NCBI RefSeq assembly: GCF_000170835.1
Contig: NZ_ABCP01000016.1
Coordinates: 1 to 64,000 of the forward strand
DNA: 64,000 bases
Reading direction: 5' to 3'
From: Marinobacter algicola DG893
GTDB taxonomy: Bacteria > Pseudomonadota > Gammaproteobacteria > Pseudomonadales > Oleiphilaceae
Translations under genes and position numbers: made by a program
Shown: one piece after another, positions 43,057 through 56,150 of the stretch
Position numbering within the stretch: position 1 is the stretch's first letter
Layout of the letters: every line of letters starts with the position of its first letter
Notes under the pieces: generated by a model
What the model was told of the DNA's origin: nothing
Seen by the model: the letters and a program-made list of their open reading frames with translations, nothing else
The model's database searches: none

Positions 43057-44253
43057 TTATTCGATGATCTTTGAGACTACGCCGGCACCAACGGTACGGC
43101 CGCCTTCACGAATCGCGAAGCGCAGGCCATCTTCCATGGCGATCGGAGCAATCAGGGTAACACTCATCTTCACGTTGTCACCCGGCATAACCATTTCCAC
43201 ACCTTCCGGCAGCTCACAGGAACCTGTGACGTCGGTGGTACGGAAGTAAAACTGCGGACGGTAACCCTTAAAGAACGGGGTATGACGACCACCTTCTTCT
43301 TTGCTCAGTACGTACACTTCGCACTCGAACTTGGTGTGCGGCTTGATGGAGCCCGGTACACACAGAACCTGACCACGCTCAACGTCGTCACGCTTGGTAC
43401 CACGCAGCAGAACACCAACGTTCTCACCGGCACGGCCTTCGTCCAGCAGCTTGCGGAACATCTCAACACCGGTACAAACCGTCTTAACGGTATCTTTGAT
43501 ACCAACGATTTCCACTTCGTCACCAACCTTGATGATGCCGCGCTCTACACGACCGGTTACAACCGTACCGCGACCAGAGATGGAGAACACGTCCTCGATC
43601 GGCATCAGGAACGGCTGATCAATCGCACGCTCCGGATCCGGGATGTATTCGTCCAGGGCCTCTACCAGCTTCTTAACAGCGGTAGTACCCATTTCGTTGT
43701 CATCCTTACCTTCCAGCGCCATCAGCGCGGAACCGGTAACGATCGGCGTGTCGTCGCCCGGGAAGTCGTACTGGCTCAGCAGCTCGCGAACTTCCATCTC
43801 GACCAGCTCCAGCAGTTCCTCGTCATCCACCATGTCCGCCTTGTTCAGGAACACAACGATGAAAGGAACACCAACCTGGCGGGACAGCAGGATGTGCTCA
43901 CGAGTCTGCGGCATGGGGCCGTCAGCTGCGGAGCAAACCAGGATCGCGCCGTCCATCTGCGCCGCACCCGTGATCATGTTCTTCACATAGTCAGCGTGGC
44001 CCGGGCAGTCAACGTGCGCATAGTGGCGCGCCGGTGAATCGTACTCAACGTGAGACGTCGCGATGGTGATACCACGCGCCTTCTCTTCCGGTGCGTTATC
44101 GATCTGGTCGAATGCGCTTGCACTACCAGTACCCCACACTTCGTGACACACACGAGTCAGCGCGGCTGTCAGCGTGGTCTTGCCATGGTCTACGTGACCA
44201 ATGGTACCCACGTTTACGTGCGGCTTATTACGCTCAAATTTTGCTTTAGACAC
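43057..44253 (-). CDS. tuf: Elongation factor Tu (copy 1, str operon)
   Basis: 398-residue GTPase that delivers aminoacyl-tRNA: G1 [10 protein letters not shown]3 DCPGHADY, G4 NKAD, then two beta-barrel domains. Begins with GTG, unlike the ATG of copy 2 at 59652-60848. Comparison shows the two copies are the same from codon 2 to the penultimate codon wherever I checked; the last sense codon is GAA here and GAG there. It lies 35 nt after fusA. Confidence 0.99.
   Translation of the reverse strand: MSKAKFERNKPHVNVGTIGHVDHGKTTLTAALTRVCHEVWGTGSASAFDQIDNAPEEKARGITIATSHVEYDSPARHYAHVDCPGHADYVKNMITGAAQMDGAILVCSAADGPMPQTREHILLSRQVGVPFIVVFLNKADMVDDEELLELVEMEVRELLSQYDFPGDDTPIVTGSALMALEGKDDNEMGTTAVKKLVEALDEYIPDPERAIDQPFLMPIEDVFSISGRGTVVTGRVERGIIKVGDEVEIVGIKDTVKTVCTGVEMFRKLLDEGRAGENVGVLLRGTKRDDVERGQVLCVPGSIKPHTKFECEVYVLSKEEGGRHTPFFKGYRPQFYFRTTDVTGSCELPEGVEMVMPGDNVKMSVTLIAPIAMEDGLRFAIREGGRTVGAGVVSKIIE
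43061..44250. repeat. Near-identical tuf repeat unit 1 (second unit at 59656-60845)
   Basis: About 1190 bp shared with the copy at 59656-60845; the flanking sequence diverges immediately at both ends of the genes. The units are in the same orientation and 15.4 kb apart, with rpoBC and many ribosomal genes in between. Confidence 0.9.
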
Positions 44254-44288
44254 GGTTACACCTCTTCCTGTTTCTTAAGTCCTGGGGA

Positions 44289-46394
44289 TCAACCCTTTTT
44301 AATGATCGCTTCGGCAATGTTCGAGGGAGCTTCCATATAGCGGGAGAACTCCATCGCATAAGACGCCCGACCCTGCGTTGCAGAACGCAGGTCGGTGGCG
44401 TAACCGAACATCTCCGACAACGGAACCTCGGCACGGATTGTTTTGCCCGATGGGCCGTCTTCCATACCCTGTACCAGACCACGGCGGCGGTTCAGGTCAC
44501 CAACAACGTCACCCATATAATCTTCAGGAGTGACAACCTCAACCCTCATCAGAGGCTCGAGAAGTGCCGGATTGGCTTCCAGTGCGCCTTTCTTCATGGC
44601 CATGGAACCTGCGACCTTGAACGCCATTTCGTTGGAATCCACATCATGGTAGGAACCATCGTACAGCGTGGCCTTGATCCGCAGCAGCGGGTAACCGGCC
44701 AGACAGCCGTTCTGCATCTGCTCTTCAATACCTTGCTGAACGGCGGGGATGTATTCCTTGGGAACCACACCACCAACGATTTCATTCACGAAGATAAAGT
44801 TCTCGCCATCTTCCTCATCAAGAGGCAGCGGTTCAAGCTTGAGCTTGACGTGACCGTACTGACCACGGCCGCCGGACTGACGCACAAACTTACCTTCAAC
44901 ATCCACGTTCTTGCGGATGCATTCACGATAAGCCACCTGCGGCTTACCAATGTTCGCTTCCACCTTGAACTCGCGACGCATGCGGTCAACGATGATGTCC
45001 AGGTGAAGCTCACCCATACCAGAGATAATGGTCTGGCCAGACTCCTCATCAGTGCGAACACGGAATGAAGGATCTTCCTGCGCCAGCTTACCCAGGGCAA
45101 CACCCATTTTCTCCTGGTCAGCCTTGGACTTCGGCTCGACGGCTACAGAAATAACCGGCTCCGGGAACTCCATACGCTCAAGGATGATCTTGTGATTCTC
45201 GTCACACAAGGTATCACCGGTAGTGACACTCTTGAGGCCGATTGCCGCAGCAATATCACCGGCGAGAACTTCTTTGATCTCCTGACGCTCTTTGGAGTGC
45301 ATCTGAACCATACGGCCGACGCGCTCTTTTTTGCTCTTTACGGAGTTGTATACCGCATTACCGGATTCCAGCTTACCGGAGTAAACCCGGAAGAAGGTCA
45401 GCGTACCCACGAACGGGTCGGTGGCAATCTTGAAAGCCAGCGCCGAGAACGGAGCATCGTCGTCCGCCTGACGGGTTTCTTCGGTGCCGTCCTCATCAAC
45501 CTCACCACGAATAGCCTTGACTTCGTCCGGAGCAGGCAGGAATTCGATAACCGAATCCAGTACCGCCTGAACACCTTTGTTCTTAAAGGCAGAACCGCAT
45601 GTTGCGACAACGATCTCGTTGGCAAGCGTACGGATACGCAAACCTTTCTTAATGTCCTCGATGCTCAGCTCGCCTTCTTCAAGGTAGCGCTCCATCAACT
45701 CTTCGTTAGCTTCCGCAGCCGCTTCCATCATCTCTTCGCGGTACTTGGCCACTTCATCAGCCATTTCGGCAGGAACGTCGCGCTGGTCATAGGTAGCACC
45801 GGCATCGTCTTCGTTCCAGTAAATAGCCTTGTTACGAATCAGGTCAACCAGGCCAGCGAACTCGTCTTCAGCGCCGATCGGCAGCTGAATGGGAACGGCA
45901 GTCGCGCCCAGACGGTTCTTGATCTGATCAACAACGCGCAGGAAGTTGGCGCCGGCACGGTCCATCTTGTTGACGAACACCATGCGGGGAACTTCGTACT
46001 TGTTGGCCTGACGCCAAACAGTCTCAGACTGCGGCTCAACACCAGAGGAGCCACAGAACACAACAACCGCACCGTCGAGCACACGCAGGGACCGCTCTAC
46101 CTCGATGGTAAAGTCAACGTGCCCCGGGGTGTCGATGATGTTGATGCGGTGCTCGGGATACTGTTTATCCATGCCCTGCCAGAAACAGGTAGTTGCAGCA
46201 GACGTGATGGTAATACCACGCTCCTGCTCCTGCTCCATCCAGTCCATGGTTGCCGCGCCATCATGAACCTCACCGATTTTGTGGGAAATGCCTGTATAGA
46301 ACAGAACCCGCTCGGTGGTTGTGGTCTTGCCCGCATCAACGTGCGCACAAATACCAATGTTTCTGTATCTCTTGATCGGAGTCTTGCGTGCCAC
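44289..46394 (-). CDS. fusA: Elongation factor G
   Basis: 701-residue translocase. Starts with GTG ([20 protein letters not shown]); no better ATG is near. G1 [13 protein letters not shown]3 DTPGHVDF, G4 NKMDR, then domains II-V including [20 protein letters not shown]. 18 nt after rpsG in the str operon. Confidence 0.98.
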   Translation of the reverse strand: MARKTPIKRYRNIGICAHVDAGKTTTTERVLFYTGISHKIGEVHDGAATMDWMEQEQERGITITSAATTCFWQGMDKQYPEHRINIIDTPGHVDFTIEVERSLRVLDGAVVVFCGSSGVEPQSETVWRQANKYEVPRMVFVNKMDRAGANFLRVVDQIKNRLGATAVPIQLPIGAEDEFAGLVDLIRNKAIYWNEDDAGATYDQRDVPAEMADEVAKYREEMMEAAAEANEELMERYLEEGELSIEDIKKGLRIRTLANEIVVATCGSAFKNKGVQAVLDSVIEFLPAPDEVKAIRGEVDEDGTEETRQADDDAPFSALAFKIATDPFVGTLTFFRVYSGKLESGNAVYNSVKSKKERVGRMVQMHSKERQEIKEVLAGDIAAAIGLKSVTTGDTLCDENHKIILERMEFPEPVISVAVEPKSKADQEKMGVALGKLAQEDPSFRVRTDEESGQTIISGMGELHLDIIVDRMRREFKVEANIGKPQVAYRECIRKNVDVEGKFVRQSGGRGQYGHVKLKLEPLPLDEEDGENFIFVNEIVGGVVPKEYIPAVQQGIEEQMQNGCLAGYPLLRIKATLYDGSYHDVDSNEMAFKVAGSMAMKKGALEANPALLEPLMRVEVVTPEDYMGDVVGDLNRRRGLVQGMEDGPSGKTIRAEVPLSEMFGYATDLRSATQGRASYAMEFSRYMEAPSNIAEAIIKKG

Positions 46395-46412
46395 TGTATG
46401 AACCTCGGCTGA

Positions 46413-46883
46413 TTAGAAACGGAAGTGAGAGAACGCCTTGTTGGCTTCTGCCATGCGATGAACGTCTTCGCGCTTCTTAACAGCGGAGCCCTTGCTATCA
46501 GCGGCATCCAGGATTTCACCTGCCAGACGCTGCGCCATGGACTTTTCACCACGCTTCCGTGAATATTCAACGAGCCAGCGCATGGCCAGCGCGTTCTGAC
46601 GGGAAGGCCGTACTTCGACAGGCACCTGGTAGGTAGCACCACCCACACGACGGGATTTAACTTCAACCATCGGCTGGATGTTCTCCAGGGCCTTCTCGAA
46701 CATGTCGATCGGCTCTTCCTTGGACTTGTCGGCAACAATATCGAGCGCGCCATAAACAATGCGCTCAGCAACAGCTTTCTTGCCACTTTCCATCACATGG
46801 TTGATGAACTTGGCCAGCCGTGCACTGCCGAATTTGGGATCCGGGATAATTTCCCGTTTTGCTGCAACTCTTCTTCTAGGCAT
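46413..46883 (-). CDS. rpsG: 30S ribosomal protein S7
   Basis: 156 residues, [20 protein letters not shown] and [20 protein letters not shown]. It assembles the 30S head and in E. coli represses the str operon by binding the rpsL-rpsG spacer, which is 113 nt here and includes the pairing-capable GCTAC...GTAGC around 46934-46970. Confidence 0.98.
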   Translation of the reverse strand: MPRRRVAAKREIIPDPKFGSARLAKFINHVMESGKKAVAERIVYGALDIVADKSKEEPIDMFEKALENIQPMVEVKSRRVGGATYQVPVEVRPSRQNALAMRWLVEYSRKRGEKSMAQRLAGEILDAADSKGSAVKKREDVHRMAEANKAFSHFRF

Positions 46884-46996
46884 CGATAAGCCCTTATCTA
46901 TTAAAAGGTCTTCAGGAACCCCTGAGATAGCATCTGCTACTCAGCCTTACTCTTACCGTTCTACGTAGCAACGATAAAAGACACCCGTGTGGGACA

Positions 46997-47371
46997 TCAG
47001 GACTTGGGTCGTTTTGCACCGTACTTGGAGCGGCCCTGTTTACGGTTCTGCACACCCTGGGTGTCCAGTGTTCCGCGAACAGTGTGATAGCGCACACCCG
47101 GAAGGTCTTTTACTCGACCGCCACGGATCAGCACAACACTGTGCTCCTGAAGGTTGTGACCTTCACCACCGATGTATGAGGAAACCTCGTAGCCGTTAGT
47201 CAGACGAACACGGCACACTTTACGCAGTGCTGAGTTCGGCTTCTTCGGCGTTGTGGTGTACACACGAGTACAAACACCACGGCGCTGCGGGCAAGCCTGC
47301 AGAGCAGGAACGTCGCTCTTGGCCGCTTTGCGTTTACGAGGCTTACGCACCAACTGATTAATCGTTGCCAT
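46997..47371 (-). CDS. rpsL: 30S ribosomal protein S12
   Basis: 124 residues from ATG 47371 ([20 protein letters not shown]). The streptomycin region [13 protein letters not shown] and [13 protein letters not shown] are wild type, i.e. no classic resistance substitution. First gene of the str operon. Confidence 0.98.
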   Translation of the reverse strand: MATINQLVRKPRKRKAAKSDVPALQACPQRRGVCTRVYTTTPKKPNSALRKVCRVRLTNGYEVSSYIGGEGHNLQEHSVVLIRGGRVKDLPGVRYHTVRGTLDTQGVQNRKQGRSKYGAKRPKS

Positions 47372-47405
47372 GTAAGCAAACTCCAAAAAACCGTATCAAT
47401 GAAAC

Positions 47406-47428
47406 TTACCCCCGACAGGCGGGGGTAA
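47406..47428 (-). promoter_or_regulatory. Stem-loop in the str operon leader
   Basis: Perfect 9-bp stem TTACCCCCG / CGGGGGTAA with 5-nt loop, about 20 nt downstream of the str -10 and 35 nt before the rpsL ATG. It lacks a clear U-run, so it may be a protein-binding or stability element rather than a terminator; it may also end transcription from rpoC. Confidence 0.55.
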
Positions 47429-47443
47429 AATTTGAGGGTCGCA

Positions 47444-47472
47444 AGTTTAAGCCTGCGCCCTTGAACAGTCAA
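47444..47472 (-). promoter_or_regulatory. str operon promoter
   Basis: Minus strand TTGACT (47467-47472), 17 nt, TAAACT (47444-47449), in the 168-bp gap between rpoC and rpsL. The predicted leader is about 65 nt. Confidence 0.7.
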
Positions 47473-47539
47473 GATGACTGATCTCTTTTTAACCACCCGT
47501 CAGGTAAGTAACTACCGGCGGGTGATGTTACCGGTCAAC

Positions 47540-50500
47540 TCAGCTTTCGCGGTTGAGCTCGGCACTCAGAGCTTCTTCGACATCCGCTGCCGTGACGCCC
47601 TGCTCTTCAAGGTCACGCTTGCGGCGACGCTCGGCGTGATACGCCAGACCGGTACCCGCCGGAATCAGGCGACCAACAACGACGTTTTCCTTCAAGCCGC
47701 GGAGGTAATCCCGTTTTCCAGTGACTGCGCCCTCGGTGAGAACCCGCGTGGTTTCCTGGAACGATGCCGCTGAAATGAACGACTCTGTCGCCAGAGATGC
47801 CTTGGTGATACCCAGCAACAAGCGCTCGCAACGTGCCGCTTCCTTGTCCGCCGCTTCCGCTTTTTCGTTCTCTTCCATGAACTGGGTGATTTCCACCTGA
47901 TCGCCAGCCAGCAGACTGGTATCGCCAGCATCCGTGATCTCTACCTTACGCAGCATCTGCCGAACGATAACCTCGATATGCTTATCGTTGATGACAACAC
48001 CCTGCAGACGGTAAACGTCCTGGATTTCGTTGGTGATGTACTTGGCCAACGCAACCACACCCAGAAGGCGAAGGATATCGTGAGGGTTGGACGGGCCATC
48101 AGAGATAACCTCACCCTTCTCAACCGTTTCACCTTCAAACACGTTCATCTGGCGATGCTTGGGAATCAGAACCTCATACGGATCCGCATCCTTCGGCGTG
48201 ATCACCAGGCGTTTCTTGCCCTTGGTCTCTTTACCGAACGACACCACACCACTGACTTCAGCCAGGATGGACGACTCTTTCGGACGACGGGCCTCGAACA
48301 GGTCGGCAACACGCGGAAGACCACCGGTGATGTCCCGGGTCTTCGAGCTTTCCTGCGGAATACGGGCAACCACGTCACCCAGCTCGATCTTGGCGCCATT
48401 GGCCATGGTCACCAGCGCGTTGGCTGGCAGGAAGAAGATCGCGGTACCACCACCGGGCAACTCGACATCGTTACCCTTGTCGTCGATCAGCTGAATGGCA
48501 GGACGAATGTCCTTACCAGCGGCCGGACGCTCTTTCGGGTCGATAACCTCCATCGTGGACAGACCCGTCAGTTCATCAGTCTGAGTCCGGACGGTAATGC
48601 CCTGATCCATGTTGACAAACTTGGCGGTACCTTCCGCTTCGGCGATGATGGGGTGCGTATGCGGATCCCACTTGGCCACAGCAACGCCGGCTTCCACGGT
48701 ATCGCCGTGTTTGACCGACAGCACCGCACCATAGGGCAGCTTGTACCACTCACGCTCACGCCCCTGCTCATCGGCAATGGCCAGCGCTGAGGAACGGGAT
48801 ACCACAACCAGGGTGCCGTCGCTCTTCTCGATCGATTTCAGGTTGTGCAGACGAACTGTGCCGCCGTGCTTGACCTGAATGTTGTCGACTGCGGACGCCC
48901 GACTTGCAGCACCACCGATGTGGAACGTACGCATGGTCAGCTGGGTACCCGGCTCACCGATGGACTGTGCGGCGATAACACCGACAGCCTCGCCCACATT
49001 GACTTCATGGCCACGGGCCAGGTCACGGCCGTAACACTTGGAACAGATACCGTGGCGAGTTTCACAGGTGATCGCAGAGCGAACCCAGACTTCGTCCACA
49101 CCGGCACGCTCAAGAGATTCAACCGCTTTCTCGTCCAGCAGGACGCCGGCTTCGACAACGGCATTGTCCTTGTCCGTTGGCGTAAAGGCTGCACGGGCCG
49201 TAACACGACCAAGCACACGATCACCCAGCGGTACAACAACGTCGCCACCCTCGATGTGCGGCGTCATCAGCAAGCCTTCTTCGGTACCACAATCGGTTTC
49301 GGTAACGACCAGATCCTGAGAGACGTCTACCAGACGGCGAGTCAGGTAACCCGAGTTCGCAGTCTTCAGTGCCGTATCCGCCAGACCCTTACGGGCACCG
49401 TGGGTGGATATGAAGTACTGGAGTACGTTCAGACCCTCACGGAAGTTCGCGGTGATCGGCGTCTCGATGATAGAGCCGTCCGGCTTCGCCATCAGGCCAC
49501 GCATACCTGCCAGCTGGCGAATCTGAGCCGCGGAACCCCGGGCACCGGAATCGGCCATCATATAAACCGAGTTGAACGACTCCTGCATCAGGTCTTCGCC
49601 GTCCTCACCCTTGACCGGTTTACCGTCTGGCCCGATAACCTGCTCTTTCGAAAGCCGATCCATCATCGCCTTCGACACTTTGTCGTTGGCACGGGACCAG
49701 ATATCGATAACCTTGTTGTACTTCTCACCCTGGGTCAGCAGACCGGACGCGTACTGGGTTTCGATATCCTTGACTTCCTCGGAGGCGGCATCCACCAGTT
49801 CGTATTTCTCAGGAGGAATCTCGAAGTCGTTGAAGCCGATCGAGATACCGGAAACCGTCGCATAGTGGTAGCCCATGTACATGAGCTGGTCGGCAAAGAT
49901 AACGGTATCCTTGAGGCCGGCATCACGGTAACAGGTGTTGATCAGGTTCGAGATCGACTTCTTGACCATCGGCTTGTTGACCAGGTCATAAGACAGGCCG
50001 TCAGGAACGATATCGAACAACAGGGCACGACCGACCGTGGTGTCGACGATCTTGTACTCTTCGGTACGCTCGCCGTCCTCCTGAATCGTGACTTCCTTTA
50101 CCCGGACCTTGACGATTGCCTGGAGATCAACCTTGCCAGCACCATAGGCACGATGTGCCTCTTTGACATCAGCAAACACCATGCCTTCACCGACAGCACT
50201 CTTGCGCTCACGGGTCATGTAGTAAAGGCCCAGCACCACGTCCTGGGACGGTACGATAATCGGCTCGCCGTTGGCCGGCGACAGCACGTTATTGGTGGAC
50301 ATCATCAACGCACGGGCTTCGAGCTGGGCTTCCAGGGTCAGCGGCACGTGTACCGCCATCTGGTCACCGTCGAAGTCAGCGTTGTAGGCCGCACACACCA
50401 GCGGATGCAGCTGAATGGCCTTGCCTTCGATCAATACCGGCTCGAACGCCTGAATGCCCAGACGGTGCAGAGTCGGCGCCCGGTTCAGCATGATCGGGTG

Positions 50501-51754
50501 CTCACGGATAACCTCGTCCAGGATATCCCAAACCACGCCTTCCTCGCGCTCGACCATCTTCTTGGCGGCTTTGATGGTGGTCGCCAGGCCACGGTGCTCA
50601 AGCTTCGAGAAGATGAACGGCTTGAACAGCTCCAACGCCATCTTCTTCGGTAGACCGCACTGGTGCAGGCGCAGATAGGGACCAACCACGATCACGGAAC
50701 GACCGGAGTAGTCCACACGCTTACCGAGCAGGTTCTGACGGAAACGACCCTGCTTACCCTTGATCATATCGGCCAAGGACTTCAGCGGGCGCTTGTTGGT
50801 GCCAGTGATGGCGCGACCGCGACGGCCGTTATCCAACAACGCATCTACCGCTTCCTGTAGCATCCGTTTCTCGTTGCGCACGATGATGTCGGGCGCATTG
50901 AGCTCCAACAGGCGCTTGAGACGGTTGTTACGGTTGATCACCCGGCGATACAGGTCGTTCAGGTCAGACGTGGCAAAACGGCCACCATCCAGTGGTACCA
51001 GCGGACGAAGATCCGGCGGCAGAACCGGCAGGACAGTCATGACCATATCGCCCGGCTTGTTGCCGGAATACAGGAACGCCTCGAGAATCTTCAGGCGCTT
51101 GCTGAACTTCTTGATCTTGGTCTCCGAGTTGGTCTGGGGAATCTCTTCCCGCAGCGCCTCAACTTCGGCCTGCAGATCAATACCTTCGAGCAGCTCCTGG
51201 ACGGCTTCGGCACCCATGCGGGCATCGAATTCGTCACCGAACTCCTCAAGGGCTTCGTAATACTGCTCGTCGTTCAGCAGCTGACCGCGCTCAAGCGTCG
51301 TCATGCCCGGTTCGATCACGATGAACGACTCAAAATACAGGACCCGCTCGATATCGCGCAGAGTCATGTCCAGCATCAGGCCGATGCGGGATGGCAATGA
51401 TTTCAGGAACCAGATGTGGGCAACCGGGCTGGCGAGCTCGATGTGACCCATGCGTTCACGGCGCACACTGGCGAGTGCCACTTCAACACCGCACTTCTCG
51501 CAGATGACACCACGGTGCTTGAGCCGCTTGTACTTGCCGCACAGGCACTCGTAATCTTTGATCGGGCCGAAAATCTTGGCACAGAAAAGACCGTCACGCT
51601 CAGGCTTGAACGTACGGTAGTTGATGGTCTCAGGCTTTTTGACCTCACCAAAAGACCATGAACGGATCATGTCAGGCGACGCCAGGCCAATACGGATGGC
51701 GTCAAATTCCTGCTTCTGGTTCTGGTTTTTGAGAAGATTCAGCAAATCTTTCAT
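47540..51754 (-). CDS. rpoC: RNA polymerase beta' subunit
   Basis: 1404 residues. N-terminal zinc site [20 protein letters not shown], active-site Mg motif [12 protein letters not shown], bridge helix/trigger loop region [20 protein letters not shown], and second Zn site [20 protein letters not shown]. Several antisense open frames are shadows. 77 nt after rpoB. Confidence 0.99.
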   Translation of the reverse strand: MKDLLNLLKNQNQKQEFDAIRIGLASPDMIRSWSFGEVKKPETINYRTFKPERDGLFCAKIFGPIKDYECLCGKYKRLKHRGVICEKCGVEVALASVRRERMGHIELASPVAHIWFLKSLPSRIGLMLDMTLRDIERVLYFESFIVIEPGMTTLERGQLLNDEQYYEALEEFGDEFDARMGAEAVQELLEGIDLQAEVEALREEIPQTNSETKIKKFSKRLKILEAFLYSGNKPGDMVMTVLPVLPPDLRPLVPLDGGRFATSDLNDLYRRVINRNNRLKRLLELNAPDIIVRNEKRMLQEAVDALLDNGRRGRAITGTNKRPLKSLADMIKGKQGRFRQNLLGKRVDYSGRSVIVVGPYLRLHQCGLPKKMALELFKPFIFSKLEHRGLATTIKAAKKMVEREEGVVWDILDEVIREHPIMLNRAPTLHRLGIQAFEPVLIEGKAIQLHPLVCAAYNADFDGDQMAVHVPLTLEAQLEARALMMSTNNVLSPANGEPIIVPSQDVVLGLYYMTRERKSAVGEGMVFADVKEAHRAYGAGKVDLQAIVKVRVKEVTIQEDGERTEEYKIVDTTVGRALLFDIVPDGLSYDLVNKPMVKKSISNLINTCYRDAGLKDTVIFADQLMYMGYHYATVSGISIGFNDFEIPPEKYELVDAASEEVKDIETQYASGLLTQGEKYNKVIDIWSRANDKVSKAMMDRLSKEQVIGPDGKPVKGEDGEDLMQESFNSVYMMADSGARGSAAQIRQLAGMRGLMAKPDGSIIETPITANFREGLNVLQYFISTHGARKGLADTALKTANSGYLTRRLVDVSQDLVVTETDCGTEEGLLMTPHIEGGDVVVPLGDRVLGRVTARAAFTPTDKDNAVVEAGVLLDEKAVESLERAGVDEVWVRSAITCETRHGICSKCYGRDLARGHEVNVGEAVGVIAAQSIGEPGTQLTMRTFHIGGAASRASAVDNIQVKHGGTVRLHNLKSIEKSDGTLVVVSRSSALAIADEQGREREWYKLPYGAVLSVKHGDTVEAGVAVAKWDPHTHPIIAEAEGTAKFVNMDQGITVRTQTDELTGLSTMEVIDPKERPAAGKDIRPAIQLIDDKGNDVELPGGGTAIFFLPANALVTMANGAKIELGDVVARIPQESSKTRDITGGLPRVADLFEARRPKESSILAEVSGVVSFGKETKGKKRLVITPKDADPYEVLIPKHRQMNVFEGETVEKGEVISDGPSNPHDILRLLGVVALAKYITNEIQDVYRLQGVVINDKHIEVIVRQMLRKVEITDAGDTSLLAGDQVEITQFMEENEKAEAADKEAARCERLLLGITKASLATESFISAASFQETTRVLTEGAVTGKRDYLRGLKENVVVGRLIPAGTGLAYHAERRRKRDLEEQGVTAADVEEALSAELNRES

Positions 51755-51785
51755 CAGTAACAGCTCCGGATGGCGTTATTCTCGG

Positions 51786-51807
51786 GCGGGTACCGACCGG
51801 TACCCGC
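51786..51807 (-). promoter_or_regulatory. Inverted repeat in the rpoB-rpoC spacer
   Basis: GCGGGTACCG-AC-CGGTACCCGC, a near-perfect 22-bp dyad inside the 77-bp spacer, with no T-run. It could form a stable mRNA hairpin, perhaps an RNase III or stability element as in the E. coli rpoB-rpoC spacer. Confidence 0.55.
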
Positions 51808-51831
51808 TCACGCTGCCAAAAACAATTCGGC

Positions 51832-54800
51832 TCAGTCGGATTCCAGCTCGATGTCGATACCCAGCGAGCGGATTTCCTTGACCAGAACATTGAAGGACTC
51901 GGGCATACCCGGCTCCATACGATGATCGCCATCGACAATGTTCTTGTACATCTTGGTCCGACCATTCACATCATCAGACTTCACGGTAAGCATTTCCTGC
52001 AGCGTATACGCCGCACCGTAGGCCTCGAGAGCCCACACTTCCATCTCACCGAAGCGCTGACCACCGAACTGCGCCTTACCACCCAGCGGTTGCTGGGTAA
52101 CCAGGCTGTACGAACCGGTGGAACGAGCGTGCATCTTGTCGTCGATCAAGTGGTTCAGCTTGAGGATGTACATGTAGCCAACCGTGACCGGGCGGTCAAA
52201 TTCATCGCCCGTACGGCCGTCATACAATACAGTCTGGCCAGTCGTACTCAGACCTGCCAGTTCAAGCATACGCTTGACCTCTGCTTCCTTGGCACCGTCG
52301 AACACCGGCGTTGCCATGGGGACACCCGTACGCAGATTGTTGGCCAGGGCCAGGATCTCTTTGTCACTCAGCGAATCCAGGTCCACCTTGGTGACCTCGT
52401 CCGAGTGGTTGTAGATCTCGTCCAGCAGATTGCGGAGTTCAGCGATCTTACGCTGCTCGTCCAGCATCTGACTGATGCGCTCACCCAACCCTTTTGCAGC
52501 GGCGCCCAGATGCGTTTCGAGCACCTGACCGACGTTCATCCGCGACGGAACACCCAGCGGGTTCAGCACGATATCAACAGTATTGCCATACTCGTCGTAA
52601 GGCATGTCCTCGATCGGCATCACTGCCGAGATAACACCCTTGTTACCGTGACGGCCGGCCATCTTGTCGCCCGGCTGAATCCGACGCTTGATCGCGAGGT
52701 ATACCTTGACGATCTTGAGAACACCCGGAGCAAGGTCATCACCCTGCTGAAGCTTGCCTTTCTTATCGTCAAAGCGCGCTTCGTGTTCTTTCTTGCGATC
52801 TTCAAGGCCCTGCTCGGACTTCTCGAGCAGCTCGTTCAGCGCCTCGTCTTTCATCCGCAGCTTGAACCAGTCGTCGCGCGGCAGCTCTGCCAGGTACGAC
52901 TCGTCCAGCTTGGCGCCCTTCTTTAGGCCTGGACCACTGATGACTTCCTGCCCCTTGAGGGCATTGGTCAAACGCTCGAAGGTGGCACCCTCTACAATGC
53001 GGTACTCGTCCTTCAGGTCCTTGCGATACTCGTCCAGCTGCTCTTTTTCGATGGACTGGGCACGCGTGTCCTTTTCGATGCCGTCACGGGTAAAGACCTG
53101 AACGTCGATAACCGTGCCACGGGTGCCAGTTGGCACACGTGAGGACGTGTCCTTCACGTCCGAAGCCTTCTCGCCGAAGATCGCCCTTAGTAGCTTCTCC
53201 TCTGGGGTCAACTGGGTTTCACCTTTCGGTGTCACCTTGCCGACCAGGATATCGCCAGGACCTACTTCCGCACCGATATACACGATGCCGGACTCATCCA
53301 GCTTGGACAGCGCACTTTCACCAACGTTCGGGATGTCCGCGGTGATTTCCTCGCTACCCAGCTTGGTATCCCGAGCCACACAAGTCAGTTCCTGAATGTG
53401 GATGGTGGTCAGGCGATCTTCCTGAACCACTTTCTCGGAAATGAGGATGGAGTCCTCAAAGTTGTAACCGTTCCAGGGCATGAACGCGATACGCATATTC
53501 TGCCCCAGGGCCAGCTCACCCAGATCCACGGACGGACCGTCAGCCAGCACGTCACCACGGGCAATTTCGTCGCCCTGATTAACAATGGAACGCTGGTTGA
53601 TACAGGTATTCTGGTTCGAACGGGTGTACTTGGTGAGGTTGTAGATATCCACACCAGCATCACCGGCTTCAGTCTCGTCGTCGTTAACACGTACCACGAT
53701 ACGGGCCGCATCGACGCTCTCGATCACACCACCACGACGAGCAGTTACGCAAACGCCAGAGTCCTGGGCCACGGTACGTTCAACACCAGTACCTACCAAG
53801 GGCACCTGCGAACGCAACGTCGGAACCGCCTGGCGCTGCATGTTGGAACCCATCAGTGCGCGGTTGGCGTCGTCGTGCTCCAGGAACGGAATCAGCGACG
53901 CGGCGACCGACACTACCTGACGCGGTGACACGTCCATGAAGTTGACGTTTTCCGGCGGTGTTACCGTGAACTCGTTCTGATGACGAACCGTTACCAGCTC
54001 ATCAGACAGACGCTTGTTCTCGTCCATTGCCGCACTGGCCTGGGCGATGATGTAGTTGCTCTCTTCAATAGCCGAGAGATATACCACTTCATCGGTGACC
54101 TCGCCTTCAACGACCTTCCGGTACGGACTCTCGAGGAAGCCATAGGAGTTGGAACGAGCATAGGTGGCCAGCGAGTTGATCAGACCGATGTTCGGGCCTT
54201 CAGGTGTCTCGATGGGACATACGCGACCGTAATGGGTCGGATGCACATCTCGAACCTCGAAACCGGCACGCTCACGGGTCAGGCCGCCAGGCCCAAGAGC
54301 CGAAATACGGCGCTTGTGCGTCACTTCCGACAGCGGGTTGTTCTGATCCATGAACTGGGACAGCTGGCTGGAGCCGAAGAATTCCTTCACCGCAGCCGCT
54401 ACCGGCTTCGCGTTGATCAGGTCCTGAGGCATCAGGCCTTCGCTTTCCGCCAGACTCAAACGCTCGCGTACGGCACGCTCAACACGCACCAGGCCAACGC
54501 GGAACTGGTTCTCCGCCATCTCACCGACACAACGAACTCGACGGTTGCCCAGGTTATCAATATCGTCGACATTGCCCTGACCGTTCCGAATATCGATCAA
54601 CGTCTTGAGGACGTCGATGATGTCGTCGTGGGTCAACGTGCCTTCGCCAGTGCTTTCTTCGCGACGCAGGCGACGGTTCAGCTTCATGCGGCCAACGGAG
54701 GACAGGTCATACCGCTCTTCAGAGAAGAACAGGTTGTTGAACAGGTTCTCGGCCGACTCTTTGGTCGGCGGCTCGCCCGGGCGCATCATGCGATAGATCT

Positions 54801-55908
54801 CAACCAACGCCTCGAGGGGCGTGCGGGTTGGGTCGATGCGTAGCGTGTCCGACATGAACGGACCACAATCCAGATCGTTGGTGTACAGAGTTTCAATTTC
54901 TGTGACGCCAGCATCAAGAATCTTGGTAACAACTTCTTCGGTCAGCTCGGTATTGCACTCAACCAGAACCTCTCCGGACTTGGTGTCCACCATGTCTTTC
55001 GAGAGTACACGGCCGTGAAGGTATTCCGTCGGTACTTCCAGCTCGGTCAGGCCCGCTTTTTCAAGCTGCTTGATATGACGAGCGGTGATCCGGCGACCCT
55101 CTTCTACGATGACAGAGCCCTTTTTGTCCTTGATATCGAACGTGGCTATGTCACCGCGCAGGCGGCTTGGAACCAGCTCGAGCTTGCACACTTCAGGACC
55201 GATACTGAACTTACTGGTATCAAAGAACATCTCCAGCATCTGCTCTGAGTTGTAACCCAGGGCACGCAGGAGGATAGACGCGGGCAGCTTGCGACGACGG
55301 TCAATACGAACAAAGACCGAGTCCTTGGCATCGAACTCGAAGTCCAGCCAGGAACCACGGTAAGGAATCACCCGCGCCGAATACAACAGCTTACCTGACG
55401 AGTGGGTCTTACCTTTGTCATGATCGAAGAACACACCGGGTGAGCGGTGGAGCTGGGAAACGATAACACGCTCGGTACCGTTGATAACGAAGGTACCGTT
55501 CTCGGTCATCAGGGGCATTTCGCCCATGTAGACTTCCTGCTCTTTAATATCCTTGATCGCCTTGTTGGACGATTCCTTATCGTAAATGATAAGTCTTACT
55601 TTCACCCGCAGCGGTGCTGCGTAGGTGACGCCCCTAAGCTGGCATTCCTTGACGTCAAATACCGGCTCGCCGATGCGGTAACTCACGTATTCGAGTGCGG
55701 CGTTGCCAGAATAACTGACAATCGGGAATACGGATTTGAATGCTGCGTGGAGACCGGTTTCCCGACGATTTTCGGGCGCGGCTTCACTTTGGAGGAAGTC
55801 CCGGAACGAATCCAGCTGTATAGACAGCAAATAGGGAACATCCATCACGGACGGCAATTTACTAAAATCTTTGCGAATCCGCTTTTTCTCAGTATAGGAG
55901 TAAGTCAT
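51832..55908 (-). CDS. rpoB: RNA polymerase beta subunit
   Basis: 1358 residues from ATG 55908 ([20 protein letters not shown]), preferred over ATG 55914 because GGGGA is then 6 nt away. The rifampicin region ([20 protein letters not shown] and [13 protein letters not shown]) is wild type. Active-site end: [20 protein letters not shown] and [20 protein letters not shown]. Confidence 0.99.
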   Translation of the reverse strand: MTYSYTEKKRIRKDFSKLPSVMDVPYLLSIQLDSFRDFLQSEAAPENRRETGLHAAFKSVFPIVSYSGNAALEYVSYRIGEPVFDVKECQLRGVTYAAPLRVKVRLIIYDKESSNKAIKDIKEQEVYMGEMPLMTENGTFVINGTERVIVSQLHRSPGVFFDHDKGKTHSSGKLLYSARVIPYRGSWLDFEFDAKDSVFVRIDRRRKLPASILLRALGYNSEQMLEMFFDTSKFSIGPEVCKLELVPSRLRGDIATFDIKDKKGSVIVEEGRRITARHIKQLEKAGLTELEVPTEYLHGRVLSKDMVDTKSGEVLVECNTELTEEVVTKILDAGVTEIETLYTNDLDCGPFMSDTLRIDPTRTPLEALVEIYRMMRPGEPPTKESAENLFNNLFFSEERYDLSSVGRMKLNRRLRREESTGEGTLTHDDIIDVLKTLIDIRNGQGNVDDIDNLGNRRVRCVGEMAENQFRVGLVRVERAVRERLSLAESEGLMPQDLINAKPVAAAVKEFFGSSQLSQFMDQNNPLSEVTHKRRISALGPGGLTRERAGFEVRDVHPTHYGRVCPIETPEGPNIGLINSLATYARSNSYGFLESPYRKVVEGEVTDEVVYLSAIEESNYIIAQASAAMDENKRLSDELVTVRHQNEFTVTPPENVNFMDVSPRQVVSVAASLIPFLEHDDANRALMGSNMQRQAVPTLRSQVPLVGTGVERTVAQDSGVCVTARRGGVIESVDAARIVVRVNDDETEAGDAGVDIYNLTKYTRSNQNTCINQRSIVNQGDEIARGDVLADGPSVDLGELALGQNMRIAFMPWNGYNFEDSILISEKVVQEDRLTTIHIQELTCVARDTKLGSEEITADIPNVGESALSKLDESGIVYIGAEVGPGDILVGKVTPKGETQLTPEEKLLRAIFGEKASDVKDTSSRVPTGTRGTVIDVQVFTRDGIEKDTRAQSIEKEQLDEYRKDLKDEYRIVEGATFERLTNALKGQEVISGPGLKKGAKLDESYLAELPRDDWFKLRMKDEALNELLEKSEQGLEDRKKEHEARFDDKKGKLQQGDDLAPGVLKIVKVYLAIKRRIQPGDKMAGRHGNKGVISAVMPIEDMPYDEYGNTVDIVLNPLGVPSRMNVGQVLETHLGAAAKGLGERISQMLDEQRKIAELRNLLDEIYNHSDEVTKVDLDSLSDKEILALANNLRTGVPMATPVFDGAKEAEVKRMLELAGLSTTGQTVLYDGRTGDEFDRPVTVGYMYILKLNHLIDDKMHARSTGSYSLVTQQPLGGKAQFGGQRFGEMEVWALEAYGAAYTLQEMLTVKSDDVNGRTKMYKNIVDGDHRMEPGMPESFNVLVKEIRSLGIDIELESD

Positions 55909-55930
55909 CTGCATTCCCCAGCTTTAGACC

Positions 55931-55945
55931 TGATACCTGGTATCA
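55931..55945. promoter_or_regulatory. Perfect palindrome just upstream of rpoB
   Basis: TGATACCTGGTATCA is a perfect 7-1-7 palindrome, 22 nt before the rpoB start and beyond the attenuator. Function unknown; it may bind a protein or fold in the mRNA near the RBS. Confidence 0.4.
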
Positions 55946-56080
55946 AGAAGCAACCATTTTCATGCTTCGGGGCCGAATTGCTCGGCTTACTGCGCCGTCT
56001 TGAACAAGACTCTCGCTGTAGGTTATAGATTCTGACAGCACCACTGAATCGGCGTTCAGAGTCTATAGCATATACAACAG

Positions 56081-56110
56081 AAAAAGGCCGGTGGCACATG
56101 GCCACCAGCC
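56081..56110 (-). terminator. Attenuator between rplL and rpoB
   Basis: On the minus strand a 10-bp stem GGCTGGTGGC / GCCACCGGCC (one G-U pair) with a 5-nt loop is followed by five T, about 40 nt after the rplL stop. rpoB has no clear own promoter, so this is a partial terminator that lets ribosomal stalk protein mRNA exceed rpoBC, as in E. coli. Confidence 0.8.
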
Positions 56111-56150
56111 TGTCCATGCTTAACGCACGGTTTCGATCAAAAGCCAACTC

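Noticed and set aside
45192..46412. 406-residue plus-strand frame over fusA
   Set aside because: Mirror of the fusA frame in GC-rich coding DNA; no RBS or domain.
48845..50653. 602-residue plus-strand frame over rpoC
   Set aside because: Antisense to rpoC; long only because of codon composition.
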